A DNA stretch of 64,000 nucleotides from Methanomicrobiales archaeon (GTDB taxonomy: Archaea; Halobacteriota; Methanomicrobia; Methanomicrobiales; JACTUA01), in assembly GCA_015660865.1 (NCBI GenBank), contig JACTUA010000003.1, positions 62,001 to 126,000 on the forward strand, in the 5' to 3' direction. This document shows positions 16,297 to 29,650 of the stretch, one piece after another. The translations under genes were made by a program, and so were the position numbers. The stretch's first letter is position 1, and every line of letters starts with the position of its first letter. The notes beneath the pieces were generated by a model. It did not search any database and had not been told where the DNA came from. It was given only the letters and a program-made list of their open reading frames with translations.

Positions 16297-18557
16297 AGTA
16301 CATCACCCATCCCCTCATCTGTCCCGAGAGCCTCGAGGAGCGGCGCTACCAGCTGAATATCGCCCTCCATGCCCTCGAGGGGAATACGATGGTCGTCCTC
16401 CCCACGGGCCTCGGGAAGACGGCGATCGCCCTCATCGTGGCAGCCTCCCGGGTCTACAACAAGGGCGGCAGGGTGCTCGTCCTCGCCCCCACGAAACCGC
16501 TCGTCGAGCAGCACCTCAGGTTCTTCGAGAGGCTTCTCCTTCTCCCTGACGGGACCAGGGGAGATCCCCCCTCGTTTGTCATGTTCACCGGCGAGACCCC
16601 TCCCGACGAGAGGAAGGCGGGGTGGACGGCGTCACGGGCCTGCTTCGCGACGCCCCAGGCGGTGAAGAACGACCTCCTCGCGGGCCGGTACACCCTCTCC
16701 GACGTCTCCCTCCTCGTGGTGGACGAGTGCCACCGGGCCGTCGGGAACTATGCGTACGTATTCATCGCCCGCCGCTACTTGGAGACCGCGGGGGACCCCC
16801 TCATCCTTGCCATGACGGCCTCGCCCGGCGGGGACAGCGAGAAGGTCCAGGAGGTCTGCGTGAACCTCTCCATCGCCCATGTCGAGACACGGGTCGAGAG
16901 CGACGAGGATGTGAGGCCCTATGTCCACGAACGGGAGATCCAGTTCGTCCCCGTCGATCTCCCGAAAGAGCTCGCGGATGCCCTCGTCATCCTGAACCGG
17001 CTCGTCGAGGCACGCCTCGCCCAGCTCGAGCGTCACCACTTCACGGTGCCCAGGGCCCGGAAACTCTCCATCCGCGCGCTCAATGAGCTGAATGTCCAGA
17101 TCCAGCGGCGAATCCAGGCGAGGGACCCCACGGCGTACCAGGCCGCGTCCGTATACGCCGAGATCATGAAGCTCCGCCACGCCATCTCGCTTGCAGAGAC
17201 CCAGGGGAGCGAGGCGCTCCGCCATTACTTGGAGAAGCTCGCCCAGGAGGGGGTTGCACCCGGCGGGAGCAAGGCGAGCCAGCGCCTCGGTGCGGACCCC
17301 TCCTTCCGGAAGCTCATCGCGGATGCATCCCTCTGGATGGGGGAGCTCCACCAGAAGCTCGAGCTCATCGGGAAGCTCGTGCAGGCACAGCTCGCCGAGC
17401 ATCCCGACAGCAGGATCATCGTCTTTGCCACCTACCGCGACACCGTGCAGAACCTCGTGAACCACCTGACCTCCCTCGGCATCCAGGCCGAGCGGTTCGT
17501 AGGGCAGGCGACGAAGGACGCCGAAAAGGGCCTCACCCAGAAGAAGCAGATCGAGGCCCTCCAGAGGTTCCGCAGGGGCGAGTTCAGGGTCCTCATCGCG
17601 ACATCCGTCGGCGAGGAGGGGCTCGATGTCCCCTCCACCGACATGGTCATCTTCTACGAGGCGGTCCCCTCGGAGATCCGCTCCATCCAGAGGAAGGGGA
17701 GGACAGGAAGGAGCGGTGCGGGGAAGATCGTCGTATTCGTCACCAAGGGTACCTCGGACGAGGCATACCGCTACGTGAGCCAGACGCGTGAACGGGCCAT
17801 GGTGACCGGTATGAGGAACCTGCAGGGCCGTCCCCCGAACCAGCCGCCCCAGGCCGGACCTGCACCCCAGGCGCCTCCCAAGCCCGCCGGGCAGACAGCC
17901 ATCGATGCCTTTGTGCCTGAAGGCCCGGAGATCACAGCCGACGACCGGGAGACCTCGTCCCGGGTCGTCGAGCACCTTTCGGAGCTCGGCGCCCGGCTCC
18001 AGGTCCGCCGCCTGGACCAGGGTGACTATCTCGTCGGGGACCGGATCCTCGTCGAGCGGAAGACTGCCCGGGACTTTGCCGACACGCTGGTGGAGCGGGA
18101 TCTCTTCGGGCAGATCCGCGACCTCGCATCCGGGTCGAGCCGGCCCGTCCTCATTATCGAGGGCGGGGACATCTACACGGCGAGGGATGTCAACCCGGCA
18201 GCCATCCGCGGCGCCCTCGCGGCAATCGCTGTGGACCTCGGGGTAGCCATCTTCTTCACAAAGGACGAGCTCGAGACAGCCCAGATGATCCTCACCCTCG
18301 GGCGGCGGGAGGAAGGGGACCGGGGCGAGCGGAAGGTCCACCCCTACAAGTCCTACCGCTCGATGAAGGAGCAGCAGGAGTACATCATCGCGTCATTTCC
18401 GTCAGTCGGCCTCCGCAACGCCCGGCTGCTTCTTGCGCATTTCGGCTCCGTGAAGGCGGTGCTCGACGCCGACGAGGAGGCCCTGAAGGCGGTGAAGGGT
18501 ATCGGGGAGAAGACCGCCCGCCAGATACTTGCGATCTCGAGGCAGCCCTATCGCTGA
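16293..18557 (+). CDS. hef: Hef: archaeal FANCM/XPF-like helicase-nuclease
   Basis: The product is 754 aa. The N-terminal SF2 helicase has motif I LPTGLGKTA near residue 37, motif II DECH near 145, a helical insert, and motif VI QRKGRTGRSG near 470. A Pro/Gln-rich linker (about 515-550) leads to an XPF-type ERCC4 nuclease with VERKTARDF, and a C-terminal tandem helix-hairpin-helix (VKGIGEKTARQIL). Hef processes stalled replication forks and branched DNA. This is the full-length euryarchaeal form with both active sites intact. The 3' end overlaps the convergent gene by 10 bp. Confidence 0.96.
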   Translation: MKYITHPLICPESLEERRYQLNIALHALEGNTMVVLPTGLGKTAIALIVAASRVYNKGGRVLVLAPTKPLVEQHLRFFERLLLLPDGTRGDPPSFVMFTGETPPDERKAGWTASRACFATPQAVKNDLLAGRYTLSDVSLLVVDECHRAVGNYAYVFIARRYLETAGDPLILAMTASPGGDSEKVQEVCVNLSIAHVETRVESDEDVRPYVHEREIQFVPVDLPKELADALVILNRLVEARLAQLERHHFTVPRARKLSIRALNELNVQIQRRIQARDPTAYQAASVYAEIMKLRHAISLAETQGSEALRHYLEKLAQEGVAPGGSKASQRLGADPSFRKLIADASLWMGELHQKLELIGKLVQAQLAEHPDSRIIVFATYRDTVQNLVNHLTSLGIQAERFVGQATKDAEKGLTQKKQIEALQRFRRGEFRVLIATSVGEEGLDVPSTDMVIFYEAVPSEIRSIQRKGRTGRSGAGKIVVFVTKGTSDEAYRYVSQTRERAMVTGMRNLQGRPPNQPPQAGPAPQAPPKPAGQTAIDAFVPEGPEITADDRETSSRVVEHLSELGARLQVRRLDQGDYLVGDRILVERKTARDFADTLVERDLFGQIRDLASGSSRPVLIIEGGDIYTARDVNPAAIRGALAAIAVDLGVAIFFTKDELETAQMILTLGRREEGDRGERKVHPYKSYRSMKEQQEYIIASFPSVGLRNARLLLAHFGSVKAVLDADEEALKAVKGIGEKTARQILAISRQPYR

Positions 18558-18922
18558 AGGAGGGCGAGGGCCTCGGCCCCCTTCCTCGCGGCCTCCATGA
18601 GGACCATGCACCGCTCGGGGTCTCCCTCATCACGCGCCCGCCTGACGAGCACCGAGACAGTGGCCCTGAGCTCCTTTGCCAGGTCGGCATCCTCGCCCGT
18701 CGCGGCCTGTGGGGTCGCGGCAGGAGTAGCCGGTGCGGTTTGTGTCGCGGGTGCCTGTGCCCCTTTTCCTGGCTCCTTCCCCTTCTCCCTGCAGACCACG
18801 CAGAGGGTCTCGCCCTTCACCTCGAAGAGGGGCGACCCGCAGGCACGGCAGGCCTTCGAGAGCATCTTTCCCCCCCTGAGGAGGTGCTCGGCCATGATAT
18901 CGTCTGGATTCTTCTCTGCCAT
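18548..18922 (-). CDS. UPF0148-like zinc-ribbon protein (Sjogren autoantigen p27 family)
   Basis: The product is 124 aa from the ATG at 18922 ([10 protein letters not shown]). A zinc ribbon with [14 protein letters not shown] and CVVC lies near residues 25-50, then a low-complexity Ala/Pro/Thr linker and a C-terminal helical region. The arrangement of [14 protein letters not shown] before a Cys-x2-Cys ribbon is that of the archaeal UPF0148/autoantigen p27 group, whose function is unknown. It converges on hef with a 10-bp overlap. Confidence 0.8.
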   Translation of the reverse strand: MAEKNPDDIMAEHLLRGGKMLSKACRACGSPLFEVKGETLCVVCREKGKEPGKGAQAPATQTAPATPAATPQAATGEDADLAKELRATVSVLVRRARDEGDPERCMVLMEAARKGAEALALLQR

Positions 18923-18984
18923 CCCCGTCACTCCGTTTGTCAAATTATATATGTGTTGTAATGATGATTAATGAAAGGAGTACC

Positions 18985-19248
18985 ATGGCAAGACCAGACG
19001 ATACCATCCGTGCGTGCATCCAGATGCTCCAGCAGATCATGGAGGACGGCACCATACCCAGGAATATCAGGCGTGTCGCCGACGAGACAAGGGCGGTCCT
19101 CATGGACAACGGGAAGCCCCTCGGCCTGCGCGCGGCGACCGCGATCTCCAAGATCGACGAGGTGAGCAATGATCCCAATATGCCGGTGCACGCACGGACC
19201 CGCATATGGGAACTGGTCTCGCAGCTGGAGACGGTGCCGCTGGATTGA
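18985..19248 (+). CDS. UPF0147 family protein
   Basis: The product is 87 aa, all helical, with [11 protein letters not shown], a run of Ala-Ile around [33 protein letters not shown], and no Cys. This is the small archaeal UPF0147 family, function unknown. ATG at 18985 follows GAAAGGAG. Its short AT-rich promoter region is shared divergently with the UPF0148 gene, suggesting both are controlled together. Confidence 0.88.
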   Translation: MARPDDTIRACIQMLQQIMEDGTIPRNIRRVADETRAVLMDNGKPLGLRAATAISKIDEVSNDPNMPVHARTRIWELVSQLETVPLD

Positions 19249-19307
19249 AAAATCCCCCCCGTATCAGGGAATGAACGGAGCCTTTTAAGGCCCTGGTTAC
19301 AGGAAAT

Positions 19308-19751
19308 CTATCTCTTCGGTTTCTTATCCGCAACCTGCTCGCCCATGATCGTGCAGGTGATGGTGCGGTGCCGGCTTGGGCGTGTATCGAGTTCCAGGAG
19401 GACGACCTGCTGCCAGGTACCGCAGTCGAGCAATCCCTTGTCGACGGGGATGGTGAGGGACGGGCCGATGATGGCCGCCTTCACATGGGATCTCCCGTTC
19501 CCGTCCCCCCACTTCCCGTCATGGGCATAGGGGATGTCCTGGGGAGCGATGACCGACAGGGACCGCTTCAGGTCCGAGAGTACACCGGGTTCGTATTCGA
19601 TGGTGGTCAGGGCAGCGGTTGACCCGGTGACAAAGAGGTTCAGGAGACCCTCCTGGACCCGGCTCTCCCTCAGGGCCTTTGCCACCTCCTCGGTGATGTT
19701 CACGACATCCCCCTCCCCACGGGTTTCGACGGCGATTACAGTCCGGTACAT
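19308..19751 (-). CDS. YjbQ/UPF0047 family protein
   Basis: The product is 147 aa. Conserved family residues are seen in FVTGSTAALTTIEYEPG, the HDGKWGDGNGRSHVKAAIIG stretch with its metal-binding His, and CGTWQQVVLLELDTRP. Members of this family are described as secondary thiamine-phosphate synthases because some rescue thiamine synthesis, but the true role is unsettled. The ATG at 19751 has GAGGAG upstream; the TTG at 19766 in the same frame lies too close to that site. Confidence 0.9.
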   Translation of the reverse strand: MYRTVIAVETRGEGDVVNITEEVAKALRESRVQEGLLNLFVTGSTAALTTIEYEPGVLSDLKRSLSVIAPQDIPYAHDGKWGDGNGRSHVKAAIIGPSLTIPVDKGLLDCGTWQQVVLLELDTRPSRHRTITCTIMGEQVADKKPKR

Positions 19752-19809
19752 CCAGGAACTCCTCAAAAACGGGATGTGTCCTTCATATAAGAAGGTTCTT
19801 TCTTGCTCG

Positions 19810-24686
<4,877 letters not shown>

Positions 24687-24719
24687 AGCTTAAGATGACG
24701 AACAGGGGGCTCAAATAGG

Positions 24720-25535
24720 TTATGCCATGAGAAAGGCTATGATGACGGCACCCAGGGTGATGGAGAGGGAGACCGAGAGGAAAGCCCATTCACCGGCCGA
24801 GAGAGGTCTTTTATCGAAGACGAGGTGGGAGTGCTTCCCGTAGCCCCTGCAGCACATGGAGGTATACACCCGTTCGCCCTGTTCATAGGAGCGGAGAAAA
24901 AGAGTCCCGATGGCATACCCAAGCTGCCTGATACGATAGCGGTAGGGAAGCCTCCAGTCGAGGGGGTGGAAGCACCGGGTCGCGAGCGCCTCGTTCACCT
25001 TTCGGTAGATGTAGCCGAAGACAAAGAGGTACCGGATCATCATGGCAAGGGCAAGGGCAAACTCGGCGGGGAGGCCGAGCCGGCTTGCGCCCTGCAGGAG
25101 GTCCTGGGTCTTTGTCGTCACCGAGAGCAGGATGATGAAAGAGATGCTTACCAGGAACTTGACCCCCAGGATGCAGGCGAACTGGATCGACTCGGCGTAG
25201 ATGCTCACTCCCAGGGGCAGGAGGGCTATGACGTGGTACTCGGTAAAGTACCGGTTCTTGATGAAGATCTGGAAGAGGATGATGAGGCCCCAGACGGGAA
25301 CGATGGCAAGGAGCCGCTTCAGGTAGACGACGGGCGAGATGCGAGAGATGGCCCAGAGTGCGAGGAAGAAGAGAAAGAGGATACCGGCAGCTATATAGAC
25401 GACGGGGGAGTACGGGACCGCCACGATGGCGATGATGACAGCGAAGGAGACGAGGATCTTGACCCTCGTGTCGAGCCGGTGGAGGAAGCTGTCCCGGTAA
25501 GCCTGCTTTTCGAGGAAGAAGAGGTCTTCTATCAT
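24720..25535 (-). CDS. cbiQ: ECF transporter T component CbiQ (cobalt/nickel)
   Basis: The product is 271 aa with about five or six membrane segments. The coupling motifs expected of an ECF T component are present: ALATRCFHP and SMCCRGYG, variants of the two A-R-G coupling helices that bind the ATPases. It links the substrate-binding CbiM to CbiO in the membrane. The start overlaps the cbiO stop by ATGA. It is the last gene of the cbiM operon. Confidence 0.92.
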   Translation of the reverse strand: MIEDLFFLEKQAYRDSFLHRLDTRVKILVSFAVIIAIVAVPYSPVVYIAAGILFLFFLALWAISRISPVVYLKRLLAIVPVWGLIILFQIFIKNRYFTEYHVIALLPLGVSIYAESIQFACILGVKFLVSISFIILLSVTTKTQDLLQGASRLGLPAEFALALAMMIRYLFVFGYIYRKVNEALATRCFHPLDWRLPYRYRIRQLGYAIGTLFLRSYEQGERVYTSMCCRGYGKHSHLVFDKRPLSAGEWAFLSVSLSITLGAVIIAFLMA

Positions 25536-26365
25536 TGCTTCCCTTTATAAGCCTGGATGAGCGCCCTCTCGGCGTCCTCGTAGGTATACGCCATGGGCAC
25601 CGGAATCCCGTTCTTCTGGAGGGATCGGATCAGTTTGGGGAGGACCGGGACATCCAGGCGAAGTGACCTGAGCAGGTCCGGTTCGAGGAAGATCTCCTCC
25701 ACCTTCCCCTCAAGGACAAACCTTCCCCTGTGCATCACATAAACATAATCGGCGATCTCGGGGACCACGGAGACATCATGGGTCGAGAAGATCACGGTCA
25801 TCCCGAACCTCTTCGAGAGGGAATTGATGAACCCCATCAGGTCATGGACGCCCTGGGGGTCCAGGCCGGCGGTCGGTTCGTCCAGGACGAGAACCCCGGG
25901 CTCCATGGCGATGATACCGGCTATGGCCACCCGCTTCTTCTCGCCGCCCGAGAGGTGGTGGGGGACACGGTGTGCAAGGTCCTCGATACCCATAATCCTG
26001 AGGGCCTCGTGGACCCGGTGATGGATGGTCTCCTCGTCGAGGCCGAGGTTCGTCGGGCCGAAGCCCACGTCCAGCTCCACGGTGGGGGCGAAGATCTGGT
26101 CGTCCGGGTTCTGGAAGACGATCCCGACGAACTTGCGCACCTCGTGGAGGTTCTCCTTCGTGATGGGCTCACCACGGACGAGGACAGATCCTGAGGTCGG
26201 CCTGAAGATGCCGTTGAATTGCTTGAAGAGGGTGCTCTTCCCTGCGCCGTTGGAACCGATGACCGCTATCCGTGCGTTCCTCGGGGCGATGAAGTTGATG
26301 CCGTCGAGTGCGTTCCTGTCTCCCCGGTAGGAGTAGGTCAGATCCCGGGTCTCGATGAGGTGCAT
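25532..26365 (-). CDS. cbiO: ECF transporter ATPase CbiO
   Basis: The product is 277 aa. It has Walker A GSNGAGKST near residue 38, the Q-loop FQNPDDQIFAPTVELDVGFGP typical of ECF ATPases, signature LSGGEKKRVAIAG near 137, Walker B VLVLDEPTAGLDP and a switch His in FSTHD. It energises cobalt or nickel uptake. The start at 26365 gives MHLIETRDLTYSY, the normal family N-terminus; the longer frame adds an unlikely Arg-rich leader. Confidence 0.95.
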   Translation of the reverse strand: MHLIETRDLTYSYRGDRNALDGINFIAPRNARIAVIGSNGAGKSTLFKQFNGIFRPTSGSVLVRGEPITKENLHEVRKFVGIVFQNPDDQIFAPTVELDVGFGPTNLGLDEETIHHRVHEALRIMGIEDLAHRVPHHLSGGEKKRVAIAGIIAMEPGVLVLDEPTAGLDPQGVHDLMGFINSLSKRFGMTVIFSTHDVSVVPEIADYVYVMHRGRFVLEGKVEEIFLEPDLLRSLRLDVPVLPKLIRSLQKNGIPVPMAYTYEDAERALIQAYKGKQ

Positions 26366-26385
26366 GGGTGGTTTCCTAGAAAGGC

Positions 26386-26742
26386 TTACTGGCCTGGTTT
26401 TCCCTTCCCGCGGCTCCAGAAAGTCAGTATGAGCCTGGAGGATCCAAGCACGAGCCCGAAGGCGAGCAGGGTCCCGGCAATGATGGCGATAATCCCGCCC
26501 CATGGCCCCAGTTTCTCGCCGAGGGAATAGTCCGGCATGGGCGCGGTATAGGAGAACTTCCCGTCGGGACTCTCATGGATCTCGGCGTTTCCGGGCGCGG
26601 ACCCCGCCAGGGTCTTCTGGCCCTGGATGACGAGAGCCGTGCTCTCGAGGCCATCGGGCTGGGAGGATGCCAGGAAGACGGCCATCACGCCTATGAGGAG
26701 CGCGATGACGATTCCGATGACGATGAAGGTACGGTTCTCCAT
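26386..26742 (-). CDS. PDGLE-domain, CbiN-like transporter subunit
   Basis: The product is 118 aa with an N-terminal and a C-terminal membrane segment around an outside loop. The loop carries PDGLES, the signature of the PDGLE/CbiN-like accessory of cobalt/nickel ECF transporters. The ATG at 26742 is preferred (MENRTFIVIG, preceded by AGGTGGT). A longer frame from 26802 would add repeated PDGEP(T/A)GG residues encoded by the 27-nt tandem repeat that overlaps the start. It lies between cbiM and cbiO. Confidence 0.82.
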   Translation of the reverse strand: MENRTFIVIGIVIALLIGVMAVFLASSQPDGLESTALVIQGQKTLAGSAPGNAEIHESPDGKFSYTAPMPDYSLGEKLGPWGGIIAIIAGTLLAFGLVLGSSRLILTFWSRGKGKPGQ

Positions 26743-26800
26743 CAGGTTACCACCTGCTGGTTCTCCATCAGGCTCACCGCCAGTTGGTTCTCCATCAGGC
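26733..26800 (-). repeat. 27-nt tandem repeat in the leader of the PDGLE gene
   Basis: On the minus strand GGAGAACC occurs three times (plus-strand positions 26733-26740, 26759-26766, 26786-26793), spaced 26 and 27 bp. Between copies lie short dyads, GGC...GCC and GGT...ACC, so the mini-stem is kept while the bases change. The same design recurs upstream of the archaeosortase gene (35010-35071). Confidence 0.75.
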
Positions 26801-27445
26801 ACCCACTCCCTGTCCGGCAGGCACCGCCAGTTTCATGATGTCCGGTCTCGCCGTCATGATCAGCCGGATGGCGACGACGGTCACGAATCCCTCGATGATG
26901 CCGATGAGCGCATGGTAGACCCCCATGGCGATGAGCCCTTCACGAAGGGGGAATGTTCCGGCAAGAAACATCTCGACTGCAGCGGCAAGCGCAGGGATGA
27001 AGCAGGCTAACCATGCTGCTGAAAAACACGCGATATTCATATTCCCTGTGGCACGCATCAGCCCCTTGAAGCTGTAGAAGCCGACGAAGCCGCCGATCAC
27101 GCCCATGTTGATGATGTTCGCACCCATGGTGGTGATCCCGCCATCGCCGAAGATGACCCCCTGCACGATCAGCACGAGGGTCAGGATGAAGACAGCAGCG
27201 AACGGGGATCCGAGAACTATCGCAGCGAGCGCCCCTCCGACAAGGTGGCCGCTCGTTCCCATCGAGACAGGGAGGTTGAAGGACTGGAGGGCGAAGATGC
27301 CCGCCGCGAGGACGGCAACGATCGGGATCCGGTCCTCGCTCATATCCTTCCTTGCCCAGCGGAGGGAGAGCCCGATAAAGACGAGGGCGATGGCCCAGTA
27401 GACCAGCCCCTGGGTGAGGGGCATGAAGGAATCAGGGATATGCAT
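26795..27445 (-). CDS. cbiM: Cobalt/nickel ECF substrate-binding protein CbiM
   Basis: The product is 216 aa with about six or seven membrane segments. The N-terminus MHIPDSFMPL is the family's metal-binding start (Met-His, with the second-residue His as ligand). MGTSGHLVGGALAAIVLGSPFAA and GGITTMGANIINMGVIGG are conserved. It binds Co2+ or Ni2+; which one cannot be told from the sequence, though methanogens need both for cobamides, F430 and hydrogenases. GGAGGAGTGG precedes the ATG. First gene of the operon. Confidence 0.95.
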   Translation of the reverse strand: MHIPDSFMPLTQGLVYWAIALVFIGLSLRWARKDMSEDRIPIVAVLAAGIFALQSFNLPVSMGTSGHLVGGALAAIVLGSPFAAVFILTLVLIVQGVIFGDGGITTMGANIINMGVIGGFVGFYSFKGLMRATGNMNIACFSAAWLACFIPALAAAVEMFLAGTFPLREGLIAMGVYHALIGIIEGFVTVVAIRLIMTARPDIMKLAVPAGQGVGA

Positions 27446-27465
27446 TGCGCACCACTCCTCCAGTG

Positions 27466-27491
27466 TTACGTTATTCTATAAAAGTATTACG
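27466..27491 (-). promoter_or_regulatory. cbiM promoter with direct repeats flanking the TATA box
   Basis: On the minus strand TTTTATAG (27483-27476) is flanked on both sides by CGTAA (27491-27487 and 27470-27466), with 21 bp between repeat starts, about two helical turns. This looks like a place where a regulator could cover the TATA box, plausibly in response to nickel or cobalt. The regulator is unknown and the repeats are short. Confidence 0.4.
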
Positions 27492-27510
27492 AAATAATTT
27501 GATTCTTCCA

Positions 27511-28656
27511 TTATGTAATAAAAGCCCTCAATCCCCCGCGGAGGAGGATACCGGCAGCCCTGATCACCCGGGGGTTTGTTCCCAGGCGGCGCACAAGGGC
27601 AGCCGGCCGATCCATGTCCCCGTGCTCCACGATCTCCCTGACGATGTCAGGGTCGCGAAGGGCCGAGATGATGTCATCTATTTCCGCAGGGGAGAGGCCC
27701 CTCCTGGCACGGTACAGGGCCATGCCGACTGAAAGCTCCCGGCCGAAGTCCTCTTTCCACATCTTCTCGTAGCGGGCAAGGTCGCTGTCCCTGAAAGATC
27801 CCTTTCCGCAGCAGTCTGCTGCTACAGCAGCCGCATGGCGTGCTGCACGGACACCGGTATAGATACCGCCGCCGGACGTGGGCTTCACCATCCCTGCCGC
27901 ATCCCCGACGATGAGCGCACGGGAGCCGTAGGTGCGGTTGGGTACTCCGAGCGGAAGGGCACCGGACACGAGCTGGAGAACCCCGCCATCGTACGACCGG
28001 AGAAGATCCGCCAGCCGCTTCCTGAGATCCCCCTCGCCGCAGAGCCCGACCCGTGCCCTCCCGTTGCCGGAGGGGATCACCCAGCCGAAGAACTCGGGAG
28101 AAGCATGGGGGTGGATCTCCACGAGCCGGGGATCCACCGGGCACCGGACCTCGGCCTGGAGGCCGCCGAGGAAGCATCCGGCCCGGCCCAGGCCGAGCAT
28201 GCGGGCAACGGATGACCGGACACCGTCGGCAGCGATGAGGATCGAGAACCCGATCTCCTCCCTGCCACCGATACCCTTCGTGACCGCACAGTTCCCTTTC
28301 AGGGAGGTAACTGATGTCTTGAGACGGAATTCGGTTCCGGCCTTTGCCGCCGCCACCGCCATCTCGGTGTCCAGGGCACAACGGTCCACCACGTGGGCCT
28401 TCGGCTCTCCCGCATCGATAACAAGGGGCTCCCCCTCGGAGGGGATGAACCGTGCACCGGCCACCGTGTTCAGGATGGAACGGGATGAGACCCGGCACTC
28501 GGAGAAGGCGGCGATGGAGAGAAGGCCTGCGCACTGGACCGGATGGCCGATGGTCCCGTGCTCCTCGATGCAAAGTGTCCGAAGGCCGGCCTCTGCGCAC
28601 ATCCGGGCTGCTGCTGACCCGCTCGGGCCGGCCCCGACCACGATCACATCATACAT
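27511..28656 (-). CDS. Geranylgeranyl reductase family protein
   Basis: The product is 381 aa. It has an N-terminal FAD site VVGAGPSGSAAARMCAEAG, then CIEEHGTIGHPVQCAGLLS with the Cys-containing motif of geranylgeranyl reductases, a GVRSSVARMLGL motif and GDAAGMVKPTSGGGIYTGVRAA near residue 270. Archaeal members saturate the isoprenoid chains of membrane lipids. ATG at 28656 is preferred to the GTG one codon upstream, with GGGAGATGTG as ribosome site. Confidence 0.88.
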   Translation of the reverse strand: MYDVIVVGAGPSGSAAARMCAEAGLRTLCIEEHGTIGHPVQCAGLLSIAAFSECRVSSRSILNTVAGARFIPSEGEPLVIDAGEPKAHVVDRCALDTEMAVAAAKAGTEFRLKTSVTSLKGNCAVTKGIGGREEIGFSILIAADGVRSSVARMLGLGRAGCFLGGLQAEVRCPVDPRLVEIHPHASPEFFGWVIPSGNGRARVGLCGEGDLRKRLADLLRSYDGGVLQLVSGALPLGVPNRTYGSRALIVGDAAGMVKPTSGGGIYTGVRAARHAAAVAADCCGKGSFRDSDLARYEKMWKEDFGRELSVGMALYRARRGLSPAEIDDIISALRDPDIVREIVEHGDMDRPAALVRRLGTNPRVIRAAGILLRGGLRAFIT

Positions 28657-28778
28657 CACATCTCCCTTTTGGTCTCCGGTATTCTTATCCCTCTGGTTCG
28701 GCTATCCGTGCTGGTAACCCCCCTGGCGGCCGGGAACGAGGCGAAATCTATAAGCAACATCTCACTGCACCCTCCAGT

Positions 28779-29240
28779 ATGGAACCAGGGGAGATTCTGG
28801 GTGGCAGTATTGCAATATTTATCATCGTCCTCTTGGGAGTGATCGTCCTTCCCCTTGCTGAGCGGCTCACGGGCCAGACCATGCTCATTGTCACGATTCC
28901 CATCGCCGTGGCCGGAGCAATCGGGTTCATCTTGTCGCTGCGGAAACTTGGCCGGGGGAAGGGCGGGGATGCCCTTCACCCACGGATCCAGGCCACACGG
29001 GCCGGCATCATCTTCATCGCGGCCATGTTCTGGTCGGTGCTCCTCGTCCTGTCCATTAGGTACATAATCCTCGATCTCTACGACTCGCTTCCGCTCGATG
29101 CGAAGTTCTTCTTCTGGTTCGGTCTCAACGGACTGATCGCAGTGAGGGTCTACACATCCCTCATAACGCGAACACCGGCGCCCGGGGCTGAAGAGCCGGA
29201 GATATCCTTCGCCGAGATAATGACTCCGAAGAAAAGGTGA
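28779..29240 (+). CDS. Four-TM membrane protein, unknown
   Basis: The product is 153 aa with four hydrophobic segments (about 8-28, 38-58, 75-98, 110-128) and charged ends. No family was recognised. ATG at 28779 is the first start after the TATA-like CTATAAGC near 28748. The stop overlaps a GTG in the pth2 frame, and the gene runs into pth2-truD on the same strand. Confidence 0.65.
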   Translation: MEPGEILGGSIAIFIIVLLGVIVLPLAERLTGQTMLIVTIPIAVAGAIGFILSLRKLGRGKGGDALHPRIQATRAGIIFIAAMFWSVLLVLSIRYIILDLYDSLPLDAKFFFWFGLNGLIAVRVYTSLITRTPAPGAEEPEISFAEIMTPKKR

Positions 29241-29278
29241 GGCGTGAAGATCGACCTCGGTACACCGGAGCCAAACCC

Positions 29279-29650
29279 ATGACGCCCCACCACGAACCCC
29301 AGGAGTTTCGGTGGAAACAGTGCCTGGTGATCCGCGGGGATATCAAGATGAGCTGCGGCAAGATCTCTGCCCAGGCAGCCCACGCTGCGGTCGCGGCCTT
29401 TGCGCGCTGCGACCGGGAGACCAGGGAGAGCTGGCTCACCGAAGGGCAGAAGAAGGTGGTACTCAAGGTGAAGGACGAGCGGAGCCTCCTAGAGCTGAAG
29501 ACCATCGCCGACGCCCGGGGCATCGCCGCGGTCCTCATCCAGGACGCCGGCCTCACCGAGATCCCGCCCGGGACCACCACCGCGCTCGGTCTCGGCCCCG
29601 CCCGCACCGAGGAGATGGACCGGATCACCTCGGATCTCCCCCTTTTATGA
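29279..29650 (+). CDS. pth2: Peptidyl-tRNA hydrolase, Pth2 type
   Basis: The product is 123 aa. QCLVIRGDIKMSCGKISAQAAHAAV near the N-terminus, WLTEGQKKVVLKV, and the DAGLTEIPPGTTTALGLGPA C-terminus are diagnostic of archaeal/eukaryotic Pth2. It frees tRNA from stalled peptidyl-tRNA in the cytosol. ATG at 29279 gives the usual length; a GTG at 29237 is in frame and overlaps the preceding stop, so a longer form cannot be excluded. It overlaps truD by ATGA. Confidence 0.95.
   Translation: MTPHHEPQEFRWKQCLVIRGDIKMSCGKISAQAAHAAVAAFARCDRETRESWLTEGQKKVVLKVKDERSLLELKTIADARGIAAVLIQDAGLTEIPPGTTTALGLGPARTEEMDRITSDLPLL

Noticed and set aside
14524-18341. Long minus-strand ORFs opposite glyS (14524-15957) and hef (16632-18341)
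   Set aside because: They mirror the GC-rich codon pattern of strongly supported plus-strand genes and translate to Gly/Leu/Asp/His/Pro-rich sequences with no family motif.
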